Of a stretch of DNA of 64,000 nucleotides, positions 8,520 through 26,039 are shown piece after piece. Both the position numbers and the translations under genes were made by a program. Position 1 is the first letter of the stretch. Each line of letters begins with the position of its first letter. Where the stretch lies: contig NC_133284.1 of the NCBI RefSeq assembly GCF_005239225.2, positions 6,787,770 to 6,851,769 of the forward strand, in the 5' to 3' direction. The DNA is from Populus alba (Eukaryota > Streptophyta > Magnoliopsida > Malpighiales > Salicaceae). The notes under the pieces were generated by a model. The model searched no databases and was not told where the DNA came from. It saw only the letters and a program-made list of their open reading frames with translations.

Positions 8520-11240
8520 GATGATCTTTGATATTATTAGAGAAGTGTCCAACTAGTGATTCATAATCTCATACAAAACAAGTCATTTGTATGGTACAAA
8601 AAACCCTATAATTTTTCAGTCGGTAAAGATTTAGGAAGGATGTTATCATGAAGGTTGAATATTGTGTATTTATATACTTGTGTATTTATGTAGGAAATAA
8701 CAAAAAAGATGAATTTATAAATACTAGAGTATTAAAAAAAATGTTTCACCTTGCCTTATATTCATGAATACATATTTATATTCATAAATAACATTCATTT
8801 GTTTGGTGATAAGGGCCAAAATAGAGGAAGAATATGGTCCATATAAAAATAGCAATCATTTGGATTTATAGAGCCTAATGGATTTTTATTCAAGGCAAAG
8901 AGCTTTATTCAATTGTCTACGAAGTTTAAATGAGTCCAACATAACAACCATCATTTAGTGGGCACAATTATGATAGAATGACGTGGGTGCACCCTAGGCA
9001 ACTTATATTTGAGAATGTTTGTCGAGAAGGGACATGGTCGGTCCACTAAGAAGACAGTGTACAGTCAATCCGCTTAGGCCTAACCAGAAAAAAGCTAAAA
9101 GATGACTTTAGGTTCGAGTATAACTTTTCCTGGATCATCTAAAAGGAGGCCACTAAATGGTCTTATGTTTGGGCATAACTTGTCTTAACCCAACTAAAAG
9201 AAGGCCAAAAGATGGGTTTAGGTTTGGGCAAAGTTTGTCATAGCCTAACATAGAAGGGAGGTCAACTTTGAGTTCTTTTAAGCATTACATCATGCTAATA
9301 GAGTACGTCCAAGGGTGAAGGACCTCTAGGCCCTATCATCGACTCAATGTTTAGTCCTTAATACTTGTAAAATAGAAAAGAATTGTGTTTCCTGAATCCA
9401 TTAGTAGCTCTCTAAATCTTTGTGATCATAGTTACACAAAGACTTAAAAGTTATATTTGAGTTATCTTGTTAAATGGTACTAATTAGATGAGCATTTAAG
9501 GTATACATGATCTTTGTCTTTGTGCATACTGTATTGTAATCATACCTTGTACCTATTCTAGATGTGTTGTATTTTATATTGATATAGATAAACTTGGGTC
9601 TAAAAATCAATTAAGGAGGAAAATGGCTCTGAGGAAGAGATAGTTAAGGGACTTATTTGAGTCTAATTCGAGGAAGTTGGAGATAATTATCAAACTCCTG
9701 GAAAGATGGGCTGAGTAAGCATATGTGTTACAACAAGCCAAATATGTAAAAACATCAATTATAGAGGAAAAAATTATGACTAAGAAGTAGTCTATGCCCA
9801 ACGTTGATACTGGAGGAGACTAGCCTGGGGTTGTAAGGGAGAACCTTGTGGACAAAACCCAAAGGATGAAAATTTTTTATATTCTTGTTTTTATTTTGTA
9901 AAAATTGTTATCGTTGGCCTCAATCCTATAGGATTTTGGGAGGAGGCCGAAGAGATGGTTTTAGATTTGAGCATGGTTTGCCCTAATCCAACTATGAGAG
10001 AAGACTTAACTTTGGATTCCCTCCAAGTATTGGACCATGTTTCGTGGAGCATGTCCAAGGATGAGGGGACTTCTGAACCCTATCTTTGACCGTTTTACCT
10101 GCACCGATATGAATAAATTGATAAAATGGATAGCCTTAATTAGAGCTATGCCGTAGCTCCTCCCTGGAAAAAATGGTCTGAGATGATGATCAGAACAAAG
10201 AACAGGCATTTGTCCTAATTAAGGAAATTAATCTTCGCTTGTCATGATTCTGTACAAGTATTCATAGGAGCTGATACATCATGATACCAACAAATGAAGT
10301 ACTGGAGCAGAAGCATTATGCTCCCCAGGGTGGTAGATGGTATGGTAGACCAAAATAAAATGCCTAAATAATGCCATCCACTTGTAAAACGACAAACAAG
10401 ATTTTACAACAGCACAATCGATCTGTTGTAATAATTCACGAGTTCTTACAAAATGGATCTTGAAGAACACATCCCTCAACGGCTACTTGGCCCTGTCCCA
10501 AGAGTGAAATCGATCAAAATAATTTAACTACCAATGGAAATAATTACTATGATTTATTCAGGGTCCCCTAATAGGAAGTGGTCGAGGGAGAAGAAAAGTC
10601 AGGAAATATATACACATTTTCTAGCTAGCATGTCAAGTTCTCCCGGTTTATTCATGTTCTTACAGGTAGAGAACGCAAAAATTGAACTTCAGCAATGAAG
10701 GACAAACACAGGGAACTTAAACAAGCAATCCATTTTTAAATTAATAAGCTTTTATTAATTTCCTCCAAGGTTTTAATTATTTTTTATTGAAATATTTCTT
10801 TCCGTGCAATTAATTCTTAAAATCCCAAGCAAAGAGGCAACGTTTTGGTCTTTATCAAGCAAGGCACGATAAAAATGAAAAAAGGACATATTACATATAC
10901 CAGCAACTATTATTAATAATGTAGGACAAACAGGCAAAAAGACATGCAGAGGGAGAGGGCAAATACGTACAATCCTATTCAAAGAAATTTAATTTCTTTA
11001 ATATTTTTTTTTATCAAGAAGAACAAATTAAGAAAAGAGAGGAGAAACAAAGTGACGCACCCCCCACCACTTCTCTAGACTGTAAATTGATATTACAACT
11101 TAAAAAAAAAAAAAAAAAAAAACAATACACAAAGAAATATACGACCCAAAGAACTTACAAGGAAAGGATACATGATAAAGAATAACAAATCTTTTTTTTT
11201 TTATGTAACCTTTTTCACAAAGACGTGCGGGATTTACTTC
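8520..11240. other. Repeat-rich spacer
   Basis: No gene is seen. 9081-9245 holds a degenerate tandem repeat of about 55 bp (aaaagatgggtttaggtttgggca-like). A segment at about 9196-9350 is related to 9936-10095 (both contain gtccaagg(g/a)tga and end in a ccctatc phrase), so this may be a badly decayed mobile element. The sequence at 10960-11240 lies just downstream of the DREPP gene and may include its 3' UTR. Confidence 0.5.
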
Positions 11241-11251
11241 TTGATGATGAG

Positions 11252-11646
11252 TCATGGCTTTGGTGGTTCTGCTTCTTCCACCTTGGCAGGTGGTTCAGCC
11301 ACTGGTTCAGTCTTCTCTGAAGCCTCCGCTGCGACTACCTCTGTTTTCTTCTCTTCTTCAACTACTATCTCCTTCTCTGTGCTAGAAGTTGCTTCTTCAG
11401 TTTTTGTTTCAGGTGCTGGTGGCTCGACTGCCTTTTCCTCTACCGGAATAAAGGTTGAGACTTTTTCAAAAACGAAGAAAATAGGACCCGAAACATAGGC
11501 TGGTCCAAATTTTGACGATGCTTCAGATACTACTTTTGATCCTGGAAACTCTGTGCATGCAAAAATATGGCAAAGTAAATATGTATATATATGGAGATGA
11601 CAATAGTAAAATAGCTTATAGATATTGAAAGAAGCTAGGACATGAG

Positions 11647-11719
<73 letters not shown>

Positions 11720-12271
11720 AGGGAGGGAGTAAATTTTTCTATATATATACCGATTTTAACAAGCTCATCAAGGAACTTTTGAACTGAAGTAGTTTGCTTC
11801 TTTAATCCTGCTTCTTTGGGATCCTTAACTAAGGTCTGTTTCAAGTTAAGATAATTAAGAAGCCCATGTTAGTATATATCCTGCTTCATGTATAAAATAG
11901 GTAGATGTACGCATGGAAAAAAGTAAAACTGACTGACTTTGATTTCAGCTGTTGAAGCTTCAAAGATTTCTATCACTTTAGGTCCAAGTTCAGTCCTCTT
12001 CTCTTCAAACTCCTTACTGATTTCTTCCTAATAAAGCAAGAAAGTTACGTATTCAAGTTAAAGAATAGAGACATATTTGTAAGCCTCTAGCGAGTTACAG
12101 TATTCTTGTGGAAAAATTAAGAAGAAATCCAAGAAAGTTTCAGGTTAAAAAGAGCACCTTAGACTCATCAAAGTTCTTGATAGCTTCAGCTGCAGCTGCC
12201 TTCTTGGCAGTACTGTCCTTCTCAAAAACCTTCTTGATCTTTGGAAGAACCTTTGATTTCCAATACCCCAT
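11252..12271 (-). CDS. PCAP1: DREPP / plasma-membrane-associated cation-binding protein (PCaP1-like)
   Basis: Four coding exons: 12271-12158, 12027-11938, 11835-11751 and 11550-11252, all with GT-AG borders, giving 195 aa. The protein starts MGYWKSKVLPKIKKVFEK, the DREPP family signature. Gly2 is the known N-myristoylation site, and the Lys-rich N-terminus is the phosphoinositide and Ca2+/calmodulin binding part in Arabidopsis PCaP1. The middle (DPKEAGLKKQTTSVQKFL, EFPGSKVVSEAS) is the conserved core. The tail is Glu/Lys/Pro/Val-rich and ends EPPKP. The family links the plasma membrane to Ca2+ signalling and to microtubule or actin dynamics. A 5'-UTR intron is likely (donor GTAAGT at 12540, acceptor near 12301). 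The last intron carries a long microsatellite. At 195 aa it falls between Arabidopsis PCaP2 and PCaP1 in length; the complete Pro-rich tail favours PCaP1. Confidence 0.94.
11649..11730. repeat. Compound microsatellite in a PCaP intron
   Basis: (TA)n to 11686, then (GA)n to about 11713, then (GGGA)n, all within the third coding intron of the DREPP gene. Length is probably variable between individuals. Confidence 0.95.
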
Positions 12272-12300
12272 ATCTCTCTTGTCTCAAGTACTCAACAACT

Positions 12301-12541
12301 CTGTATATCCGGAAAAGAAACAAGTATGAATAATATATCAAGAGGTTGAAGATCAAAAACTCTATCCAATCAAGAAAGAAAAATATTAAAAAAAAGAAAC
12401 ATATATATTCATCGATTTACATGAAAGAAATATCACGAATTATTTATTTACGAGTCAAACATAAATTCATACAAGTAGAGAAGAAAGGAGCAAAGTTGAT
12501 GAATCAGCCAAAAGAATCTGTGCGCATCTTTCTCACTTACT
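12301..12541 (-). other. Probable intron in the 5' UTR of the PCaP gene
   Basis: On the minus strand a strong donor (GAAA|GTAAGTGAG, GT at 12540-12539) lies upstream and an acceptor (TATACAG|AG, AG at 12302-12301) lies 30 bases before the start codon. A leader exon would then sit upstream of about 12541. This is inferred from splice signals only. Confidence 0.5.
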
Positions 12542-12659
12542 TTCAAACTCTCTGTCTCTCTGCTTTTTCCTCGTGTCCACCTCAACGCAACTGCTACAGC
12601 CAATTGTCCCTCCAGATTAAGGCGCATCATGCTTAAGGACAATGGCATCATATAGACAT

Positions 12660-13440
12660 GCTTGCAACAAACCTACCCCTTGTTTTCCAACGTAATTACC
12701 GAAACATACCACCTTGTTATTAATGCACGCAAGCCAACCTCACCACGCAAATGACCCTCTCTGGCCCTTTGCCCCCCCGCATCACAAGGTGATCCCCGCG
12801 GGGCTATAAGTGTCCACAAATTTAGGGTTGGTTTGGTCGATAATGATTGAAAGCAAGGGCGGGTCTTGTAAATAAGCATGGCATGGGAAGGACAAAATAG
12901 GGAAGAGAGGTGTGGGGGAGGTGCCAGTTGGCAATCAATCTCAATGAAAGGTGGCAAATATTATAAGTGGGTCCCCACTCGAACGTTGATTGTGATCTGT
13001 AACAAAATATGTTTCTTTGGCTTCTCAAAACTTCTCACGTGGCTTCGCTGGTACTTCAATCACGCCGTCAATGACTAACCCTTTGTCTTCTTTTTTCAAA
13101 AATAAAAAATCTCAACCTCTTGATTCGACACCTCTGTCTAGTCTATAGCGATGATTTTCAACGACTCTTACAACGTGGACAGTATTCATCGCCGATTTCC
13201 ATTTTCATGAATCCTTGATTTTTTTACTGACTTGTTGCGTTTGTGCCATGTTTCTTTGGTGATTTCATATTTTATTGAATCAAGTTTAATTTGGTGATTT
13301 AATTATTTACCATTTATTAAATATTTCATGTTGGATAAGTGATCCATCTGTTTTTATAATTAATATTCTTTTGAGATGTGTATATATATTAAAACAATTT
13401 CCAAGTTTTTCATTTAAAAAGTTATGGATAAAAAAAAGAG
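12660..13440. other. Probable promoter region and spacer
   Basis: Upstream of the PCaP gene on the minus strand. No other gene or clear repeat is seen. Confidence 0.4.
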
Positions 13441-13447
13441 TTAAAAT

Positions 13448-13640
13448 ATTTTTTTTTTTATTTTAGAACGCGGTATATCCCGAGTCAGCTTACACGCACC
13501 ATATTAAATCTTTACAGCTTAGAACCAGTTTTTATACAGGGTTAAGTCTTGCAGCCCATGACCTTAATTAATTTAATACTAGTAGGATTTAACCTCCCAA
13601 GCCCTTAGCTAAATGCTGATAGATCAATTTTTTAGGGTTA
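13448..13640 (-). mobile_element. Degenerate SINE, reverse orientation
   Basis: Read on the minus strand it contains ggtgcgtgtaagctgactcggg and ends in an A-rich tail (the T-run at 13448-13465). This matches the 3' part of the SINE at 612-810. A GGTTAAATCC sequence (near 13595) fits a decayed B box. No clear target duplication was found. Confidence 0.55.
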
Positions 13641-16384
13641 AATACTCTATAAATAGATAAATGTAAGTTTATTTACTCGATCAACCTAATTATTTTTTAG
13701 GAGATCAACTTCAAAAAACTAGTAAACTCTTCCTGTAAGTTAAGGGATTACATTCCATTAATTATGGATTAATTCATGGTCTTTTGAGTTGCTGAGTCGT
13801 TGTAGAATAATTACATTGATGGGATGCTTGAACATACAAATGAAGAATGATGACATGCAATATCCACTCATGCAAGATAAGAAGGGGGGAAATTAACAAG
13901 AAGAAGAAGAAGAAATATAAGAAACAAGCTTGCATGCACATGGGGTGCTTCATTACAATTTATGCAAGAACAAGAACAAGGAGAGGGGGACAAGAAACAT
14001 GGATTAGTTAATGGTGGGGTGCTTGATGCTTTTGCAAGTTTTTTCTATTATTTGATACCTTGAGACATCATGAAATATTAGATTTAATTAGTACATAATA
14101 CGTTGTTCAGTAGCGGTAGATGACACCTAATATTACCTGACAAGATATTTTGTAGCCATGGGAGAGATCGATGCAGGTTGGTATGCTTGTTTACGCGTAG
14201 GGTAATATAGCGAAGATTGATCAACTGTGTCCTTCATTTGTAGATCTCTGTCGACAGCTCTAAATCGGTGGCAGAAGCTTTAATATTGAGATCCTTGTCG
14301 CTTTCCATGGACTTTATAGTTTATATATATTGTATGTACAATAAATATTATGATTCAATTTCAACTCATTTTTTTCCTCCAAGAGATCCTTTCTCTACCT
14401 AAAAATCGCCAGCTCTTGTACTAAAAAAGAAAGAGGGTTATCTATTTATAATTTGCCTACGCAAAAATAATAATAATAATCACTGTCATAAAGTAATTAT
14501 TGATCGTAGGTAGATTTTTCAGATATTTGCATTTTTTAGATGTTAATTAAGCAACAGATGCACCTCATTCGGTCATTTGAGGCAGTCCTAGACCCCGGCC
14601 CGTAGATTGAATATTAGATTATGTCAATTTTATAACTACGATTTGTAGAGTAACACAAATTTTGACCAGAATAATTGTCAATCATATGCTCTAATTGGCA
14701 ACAAAGATTTAAAATCTAAAAATTAAAAAAACATAGCAAAGTTGGAAAGATTCTGGCCTCATAAAAGGAAAGGGAGAGGGTGAAAATTCTTTTATGTATA
14801 ATATCCAACAATTTTGACAGTCAACGTTTCTACTAATTATTAACCATATAAATGTTATTTTACTAAATTAAGATTGCAGCTTGGTGTTTATGATTAGACA
14901 TGGTATTGAAGAAAACCCTAAAATATTTTCATTTTTAATTTTCTTATCAAACATTTCTATGAAGCAACCTTTTCATATCAGCAAGGGTGTTTAAAAAAGT
15001 TGACTTGTCTGTAACATTTATATTATCTAACTCGAATCAACTTATTAAAATCAGATAATATAAATATTACAGATAATAATAAATTAAAAATCTAAAAATT
15101 AAATAGATATATATAAAGAGTTGAGTGACGGATCAGAATTTTTGAAACATGATCAATTTGATCCAACCTGAATACCCAATACTCCGTTTATCTTTATATT
15201 TAATAATTTATAAATTGATCATTTATTTTTATTTTTTTTAGAAATATTTCGGCTCAAAAGTTTTTATTAATGGACTTCCTATTAAATTTTTTTAACGTAA
15301 CAAAAAAAAAAAAATTTATCTCTTTACTAGAGGCCGAGATGGAAGCGGTAACTAGAGTTTAATGCTTGTGCTAGGTATAAAAATTATACCTAATTAAGAA
15401 TGATATGGAACCTATAGTACTCTATGTTGTACGTCCATTTCTAAACGTGGATTCATAAAAATTAGCAATATAAACTCAACTTGTAAATATCTATAACATC
15501 CACACACAAAATTATTTTAATTTGATATATTAAACTCTTTCGAATAAAAAAGAATTAAATATATTAGATTTATAATTTGTAAAATATCAAAAATTAAATT
15601 AAATATAATTATCCAACCCAACTTGAATTCTGTTTAGTCTTGTAAAATTAAGGAGCCATTAATTATATCAAAAGGTTGTTTATATAACTTAATTTGGATA
15701 TATTGAAGCCCCCCTTAATCTCCATGAACATGCATGTTGTTCTGCTCTCTCAAAGATCTGATGTACTCTATAGTCTAGACAAGCGCATCTCTCATTTATT
15801 TATGGAATTCGTCACGCAAAATTAATTGATATTTGTATATAACTTTTAAAAAGATAGCTATCTTCACTTGCTATCTGTTTAAAATGTAAAATGGGATTTA
15901 ATATATCATAATGCCTCATGTTATTTTAGGGTAGTATTTTTCTTTATAAAAAAAAAGATTTATAAATATTTTTCATGATGAAACTTGTATAAATTTATAA
16001 GTATAAGAGAAGTAAATACGTGGAAGATAGGGAGGTGATAATGATATATCCACGCCACTAAACGTGATAACCACACTCCTCTTAATTTGTTTTCTTTGAA
16101 AGTGACAATTATACCCCTAATAAAAAGTCATCTTCTCGGACTAAAATCCAGTCTTCCAACACTAGATCACCAAGAACGTATTTCTCATTCGCTGTTCTTT
16201 GTGCCTTGGTTTCTTTTTCTGGTTGATATCATCGTATATCTCACTGATATTGTCATTTTGCTACCACCATTGCCGATCCCTACCACCAACTGCCTTCCAA
16301 TCCACTATTATCACTGCCCTGATCCACCAACCCATGGCTTAGTCGGTAGCTTGGCAACTTAATTAGCATTAACGTAGTTCATGA
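13641..16384. other. Gene-free AT-rich spacer
   Basis: Nothing but AT-rich sequence and short runs is seen. Short frames, for example at 16087-16362, lack recognisable motifs. Confidence 0.5.
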
Positions 16385-17810
16385 AAAATTAGGATACAGT
16401 GATAGCATAGATACTCCTATTACAGAGTAACAGAGGCTTCTAATTGATCATTTCTCTAAGGAAACTAACCAATTAACTTCTATATATATAAAAGGGATAC
16501 CAATCAGAGAATATCATTGGATGTCTTCGAATGATATATTCTGATTTCTGTTGCCCTATTCCAGCTCAAACAAATCTCAGCACTCCCCTTCAAGTTAAAG
16601 CATGAATATCTCTTCCAACTTGCGTATTAAGTTCATAAAGTGCTCATTTCTTCCCGAAGCTTTTGTGAAGACATCCCAGCAAGTTGGAGTGAACAAACTT
16701 GGTTAATTATGATATGTCCTGCCTGAATCTTTTCTCTCGCGACATGACAGTCAAGTTCAATGTATTTCGTGCGTTCATGAAACACATGATTTGCAGCAAT
16801 ATATATGTAGAGCTACTTGATTGTCACAATATAGGATCAACCGGTCCCAAATGTGCACTTGCAGATCATCAAACAAAAATATAAGCCATATGAGTTCACA
16901 AGTTACAGCAGCCATAGAACTATGTTCTGCTTCTGAAGATGATCTATATACCATCTTTTGCTTATTTGTCTTCCATGAGATTAGGGTGTCTCCAAGAAAC
17001 ACATAGTAGCTTGAAGTAGATTTTATAGTCATGGGACAATTTGTCCAATTTGCACCATATTAAGCTTTAAGAGTTAAGGAGCTATTGAGGAGAACAACAA
17101 ACGACGACCTAGATATCCTTTTAGGTATCTCACAATTTGAAGTGCAGCATCGATCCCAGTGAGGCGGCTTTCTCGGAGCATGTATAAATTGACTTATAAT
17201 GCTCATATAGTAAGTGATATCTGGTCTGATGATTGTAAGATAAATTAATCATCCTACTGATCTTCTGGAACGAGAAGGATTAAGCATGAGATCCCCTTAA
17301 CTACCTGTAAGCTTTAAATTCTATATATTCCGTAGGAAAACCCAGTGGTTGCACCCCAAGAGAACCACCATCGTCTATAATTTCTAGAGTATACTTTAGT
17401 TGAGATATAACAATAACAGCTTTGGATCTTGCAACTTCCAAACCCGGAAAACACTTCAGATAACCGAGATCTTTAAAATGGAACTGTTGATGAACAAAAA
17501 GTTTAAGATCCTGGATAACGTTGTCATCGTTTCCAATTGAGATCAGACAAAGCCAGCCTTTTGAGTGGTTAATTTATGAGAACTTTGAGAACCAATTTTG
17601 AGAGTGACTTGTGTGGTTATTAACACAGTAAGTTCTCTCCCTGTAGACGAAGGCCGGATAGTGGAGTCTTGTACACCTCTTCATCCAAGTCACCGTGAAG
17701 AAATGTATCTAAAATTAATAATGGCAAGTTGCAAACTATATTAAGTGCAAGAAGGCAACGGGCGATTGTAAAAGACTTTGATTTGCGTTTAATATAAGAT
17801 TTGATCATAA
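16385..17810 (-). mobile_element. Decayed 3' half of a Ty1-copia retrotransposon
   Basis: Minus-strand reading gives broken copia polymerase in the right order. Reverse transcriptase pieces (FLHGDLDEEVYKTP, 17620-17808) come first. Then IQDLKLFVHQQFHFKDLGYL in another frame (about 17410-17530). Then RNase H (YYVFLGDTLISWKTNKQK and SSEAEHSSMAAVTCELIW, 16775-17032). A polypurine tract (AAGGGGAGT, near 16582-16590) follows, then part of an LTR starting TGCTGAG at 16582, with a TATA-like run near 16485. The 5' half is absent and multiple stops and frameshifts are present, so it is an old remnant. Confidence 0.85.
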
Positions 17811-18006
17811 AAATTCACAAGAAATAAGGAAGAGGAGAGGAGAGGTAGAGTAATCCAAGAGTCATAATCAAATCAGTTGCAAATCTTAAAAATTGCACTC
17901 AGGATGGGCTGGGCAGGGCAGTGGAAGTTACGGTGGTGGAAGAGAGGGAGGGAGGAGGAGGAGGGTGTTTTTTTAGCAAGGTGTAAAGTCGTCAGTTTCA
18001 ATGAGA

Positions 18007-18030
18007 ATATATATATATATATATATATAA
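18007..18030. repeat. (AT)n microsatellite
   Basis: About twelve TA units in AT-rich spacer. Confidence 0.9.
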
Positions 18031-18410
18031 ACACTAAAGAAATTGGATTTTGGTTAGCAATAATAACAAATTAACCATATTATGAGTTTAAATTTTTATG
18101 ATGTAAATTTTTTTTTGTATTGTGATAGACAACAATTTACTTATCATATTTTTTAAAAAATAAATAAAAATGGATAATATAAATAAAAATAAATAAGGCC
18201 AGATTTGCATGCTTGATCTTTTGCTGTCTTTTTCTTTGTTTTTTTTTTTTTACACTCCAGAAATTCTGACTTCCCATGTGTCCTTCTATGATGTTTGTTG
18301 ATGAGGTTCTTCCGTTCCATTTTTTGTATCAAATTAATGGATGGTTGGATAGATGAGTGATACATCATTTAAAAATATCTCATATCTAATAAAATTTAAT
18401 GCCATTTAAA

Positions 18411-18605
18411 AGAGTGTTTGGAAATATAGATTAATTTGTGTTTTTAAAAATTAAATTTTTATGCTAAAAATTAAATTTTTTATATATTTTTTGATGCTCT
18501 GATCTCAAAAACAATTTTAAAAAAAATAAAAATATATTATTTTAATATATTTTAACATGAAAGATAATTTAAAAAACAATCACAACTAGGCTCTCAAACA
18601 AGCCT
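18411..18605. mobile_element. MITE-like AT-rich element
   Basis: Begins gagtgtttgg and ends tctcaaacaagcc, weakly inverted ends, with AT-rich filling (atattattttaatatatttt) typical of small elements repeated in this window, for example at 27786-27993. No convincing target duplication. Confidence 0.35.
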
Positions 18606-19870
18606 TCTTCTATTTATTGTACTGAGTTGACAATTTGTACACACAATAGAAGTAGAATATAATAAAATATATTTAAAAAAAAAAACATGATACAATTATT
18701 AACTATAAACTAAAAGGAGGGGTTTTTACTCTACCTCTCCTCCCAAATTATTATTCATTTTATTTTATTGTTTTTCATTTAATTTTTTTTTTAATTTTAT
18801 TATTTAATATTATATTTTTTTTTATTAAGTTATCATATTATCATGACACAAATCATAAATTTAGCTGATTAAACTTAATTTTACAGGTTAATTTAGTTGT
18901 CTTAAGTTTTTTTCTTAATTAACTTTTTTTTTTAATTTCAGCATTTTATATTTAATTAATTAAAAATTAAATTTTATAATTTATTTTTATATTTTTTATT
19001 ATATTATTTCAGCGTTATAATTCTGAAATAGTATTATCAAGGTGGATAAATTCCATTCATTATATCCCAAATAAAAATTAATTAGGCAAAAGAACAAGTT
19101 GGAGATTTTGGGTTTTCCGTATTTTTAAATCATGCGTCAGTCATCTGCTTATTCGTTCGAGGAAAATAGAGGACATTGAAATTAAGGGGAGACTGATCCG
19201 CATATTACATTCGAGAGGGATGTGCCTTCAACAAGGCCCACATAATTCAAGCATATATATATATATTGATGTGCCTACCATTGTTTTTTCAACCCTCTCT
19301 TTTTAATTTCTTGAAAATAATAAAATTGAAATCTTTTTTTTTTGAAACCAAGCACTAATTCAATATCAAGATTTTTTTAAAATCCATGCTTAATAAATAA
19401 AAACAAATTAATAACCTTAAATCTCAATTATACGTAATAATGAATGATGAAACACTTTGCAAATCTACGGTGTTTTGCCGCACAAGCTACAGGAATTCAC
19501 TTATCCCTTCTAGTTTTTTTTTTTTTTTTAATTTTAATAATTAGCACTGTTATTTCAGGTTGGTCCTTTTCCAATATATTTTTTTGGTTAATTCATGCGT
19601 GTAATAGATGATCGTCAAAAAAAAATACTACTATATAATTTGCTAGCGGTGTGATTAATTTAAAAATAAAAACGGATGAGAAAGTTGTCTTACTGATCAA
19701 TGGGAATTTCAGAATTTTGCTGCAAATACATGTTTGTGAGCAATAAGTTTTGTGCTGTATGGAATGGTATCAGCTTGAGAGTAGTTATGTCACGGCAAAG
19801 CCCAGATGCTGAGAAGGGCAGAGAAGGTGATGAAGATATATAGTGGTTGGTGTCAATCGCCTTTGTATCA
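18606..19870. other. Gene-free AT-rich spacer
   Basis: AT-rich with short homopolymers and an (AT)n run near 19254-19266. No gene is seen. Confidence 0.5.
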
Positions 19871-20060
19871 TCAATCAAGAAACAGAAGATGACGAACTTG
19901 ACGTTTGAGTGCAAAACTCCATTGATAAGGACTGCTCTTCGTCATTTTGAAAACGAAACCCTAATTTGATTGGCTCTTCTCTATTGTCTTTCTTACATCC
20001 AAGTTCAAGTCTTTAACTTCCAACCTGAGCATTTCGATTAAGACTGCTGCTTGGTTATTT
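19690..20060 (-). other. Possible transcribed segment with telo-box
   Basis: On the minus strand a CCAAT box and a telo-box (TTAGGGTTT, 19964-19956) lie just before an ATG at 19945, a layout typical of leaders of growth-related plant genes. The frame from that ATG is only 24 codons (to 19871), and a second frame of 74 codons starts at 19914. I recognise neither protein. It may be a first exon, a gene remnant or a non-coding RNA promoter. Confidence 0.25.
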
Positions 20061-20890
20061 ATCTGTTTGTTCGTCTTCAGAATATTAATGATGATGCGCT
20101 TCCTTCGCTGAAATTTAACCCCCTAGTTTTAGCCCCCATTGGCTGTCTGGAGTTCAGATTACTTGCAGTACATGATTTTGTCTCTCTTGAATCTCGTGAT
20201 ATACATTAATATGGTTGTTGGACAGACATCGCCGCGTTGAACTTTAAAAATTTAATGAAATGAAAAGACACATCTTGATTTTATAGGAAAATTCTTATTT
20301 AAGAATTTCTCATTTATTATTGTAGACTAAAACATTTAATTAGTCAATAAAAATAAATAATATAATACGAAACTAAATTACATAGAAAAATACATTTTCA
20401 TTCCTTAAACATTGTACTTAAAACATACTATATTGTTGGTTTTATTTTAAATTACTGAGATTGTTTTTTTGTTTTACTTTTATGGTCTTGTATTATTTCT
20501 GACACTGGTATCAATAAACCGAGTCGGCATCATACATGGGAGAACAGGGTAACGCATCCCACTCCTGCAGATGGAAATTGTGAAACAGAGTCGGCAGTCG
20601 CTGAGTTCTGCAAATCTTAGCTGCAGAATTGAGATATCAATCCGTACTAATATCATGGAGAAACATTTGCCCTTTGCATAACAATCATGGAGAAAAAAAC
20701 ATCACTTCTTAATCACCTACCAAACTTTAGATGCTATTTTCAGATCTTTCAAATGCATATACGATTAGAACAATGGGATGATTCCAATGCCAAGCTTTCA
20801 GCTGCCGTGAACTTAAAAACTATTGGCTATAGAAAAGCCGAACTTGCAGCATCTATATATGGTTAAGTTACATTTAACTTAGCATGAACT
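20061..20890. other. Spacer downstream of MCM6
   Basis: No coding region seen. The part nearest 20890 probably belongs to the MCM6 3' UTR. Confidence 0.4.
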
Positions 20891-20918
20891 CATGCACCAT
20901 GCACCATGCACCATGCAC
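20891..20918. repeat. Four perfect copies of a 7-bp repeat (CATGCAC)
   Basis: Units at 20891, 20898, 20905 and 20912, starting 36 bases past the MCM6 stop codon, so probably in its 3' UTR. Each unit contains the RY-like core CATGCA. Confidence 0.9.
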
Positions 20919-20953
20919 GAGTCTTCTGGTTACCGAGTTGTGAACGCATCACA

Positions 20954-25821
<4,868 letters not shown>

Positions 25822-25928
25822 TGTTTAGAATTTGAAAATGGGTTTCTGTAGTGGAAGAGCTTTAGTGGGTTTGTGTTCGATGGCGGAAACAGGCAAGGCA
25901 ACGCAAATTACTTTATTATGCCCTCCTG

Positions 25929-25940
25929 TTTGGCGGGAAA
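25929..25940 (+). promoter_or_regulatory. E2F binding site upstream of MCM6
   Basis: TTTGGCGGGAAA matches the plant E2F consensus TTTSSCGS on the plus strand, and TTTCCCGC on the minus strand also matches. It lies about 108 bases upstream of the MCM6 start codon. Confidence 0.8.
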
Positions 25941-25959
25941 TCAGTGGAGGGGTTAGCTC

Positions 25960-25967
25960 TTTCGCGC
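25960..25967 (+). promoter_or_regulatory. Second E2F-like site upstream of MCM6
   Basis: TTTCGCGC fits TTTSSCGS, about 140 bases upstream of the start codon and 20 bases from the first E2F site. Confidence 0.7.
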
Positions 25968-25984
25968 CAGAATTGCGTACGATA

Positions 25985-26039
25985 TGGGCCGGATTCAGTT
26001 TATTATTAGGCTTTCTGATGGCCCGATTCGTAATGGGCT
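25985..26039 (+). promoter_or_regulatory. Two site II (TCP-type) motifs upstream of MCM6
   Basis: TGGGCC at 25985-25990 and TGGGCT at 26034-26039. Site II motifs with E2F sites are known from promoters of plant replication genes such as PCNA. Confidence 0.55.

Noticed and set aside
16087..16362. 91-codon frame in spacer
   Set aside because: No recognisable domain and no promoter context. It is near the LTR remnant of a decayed element.
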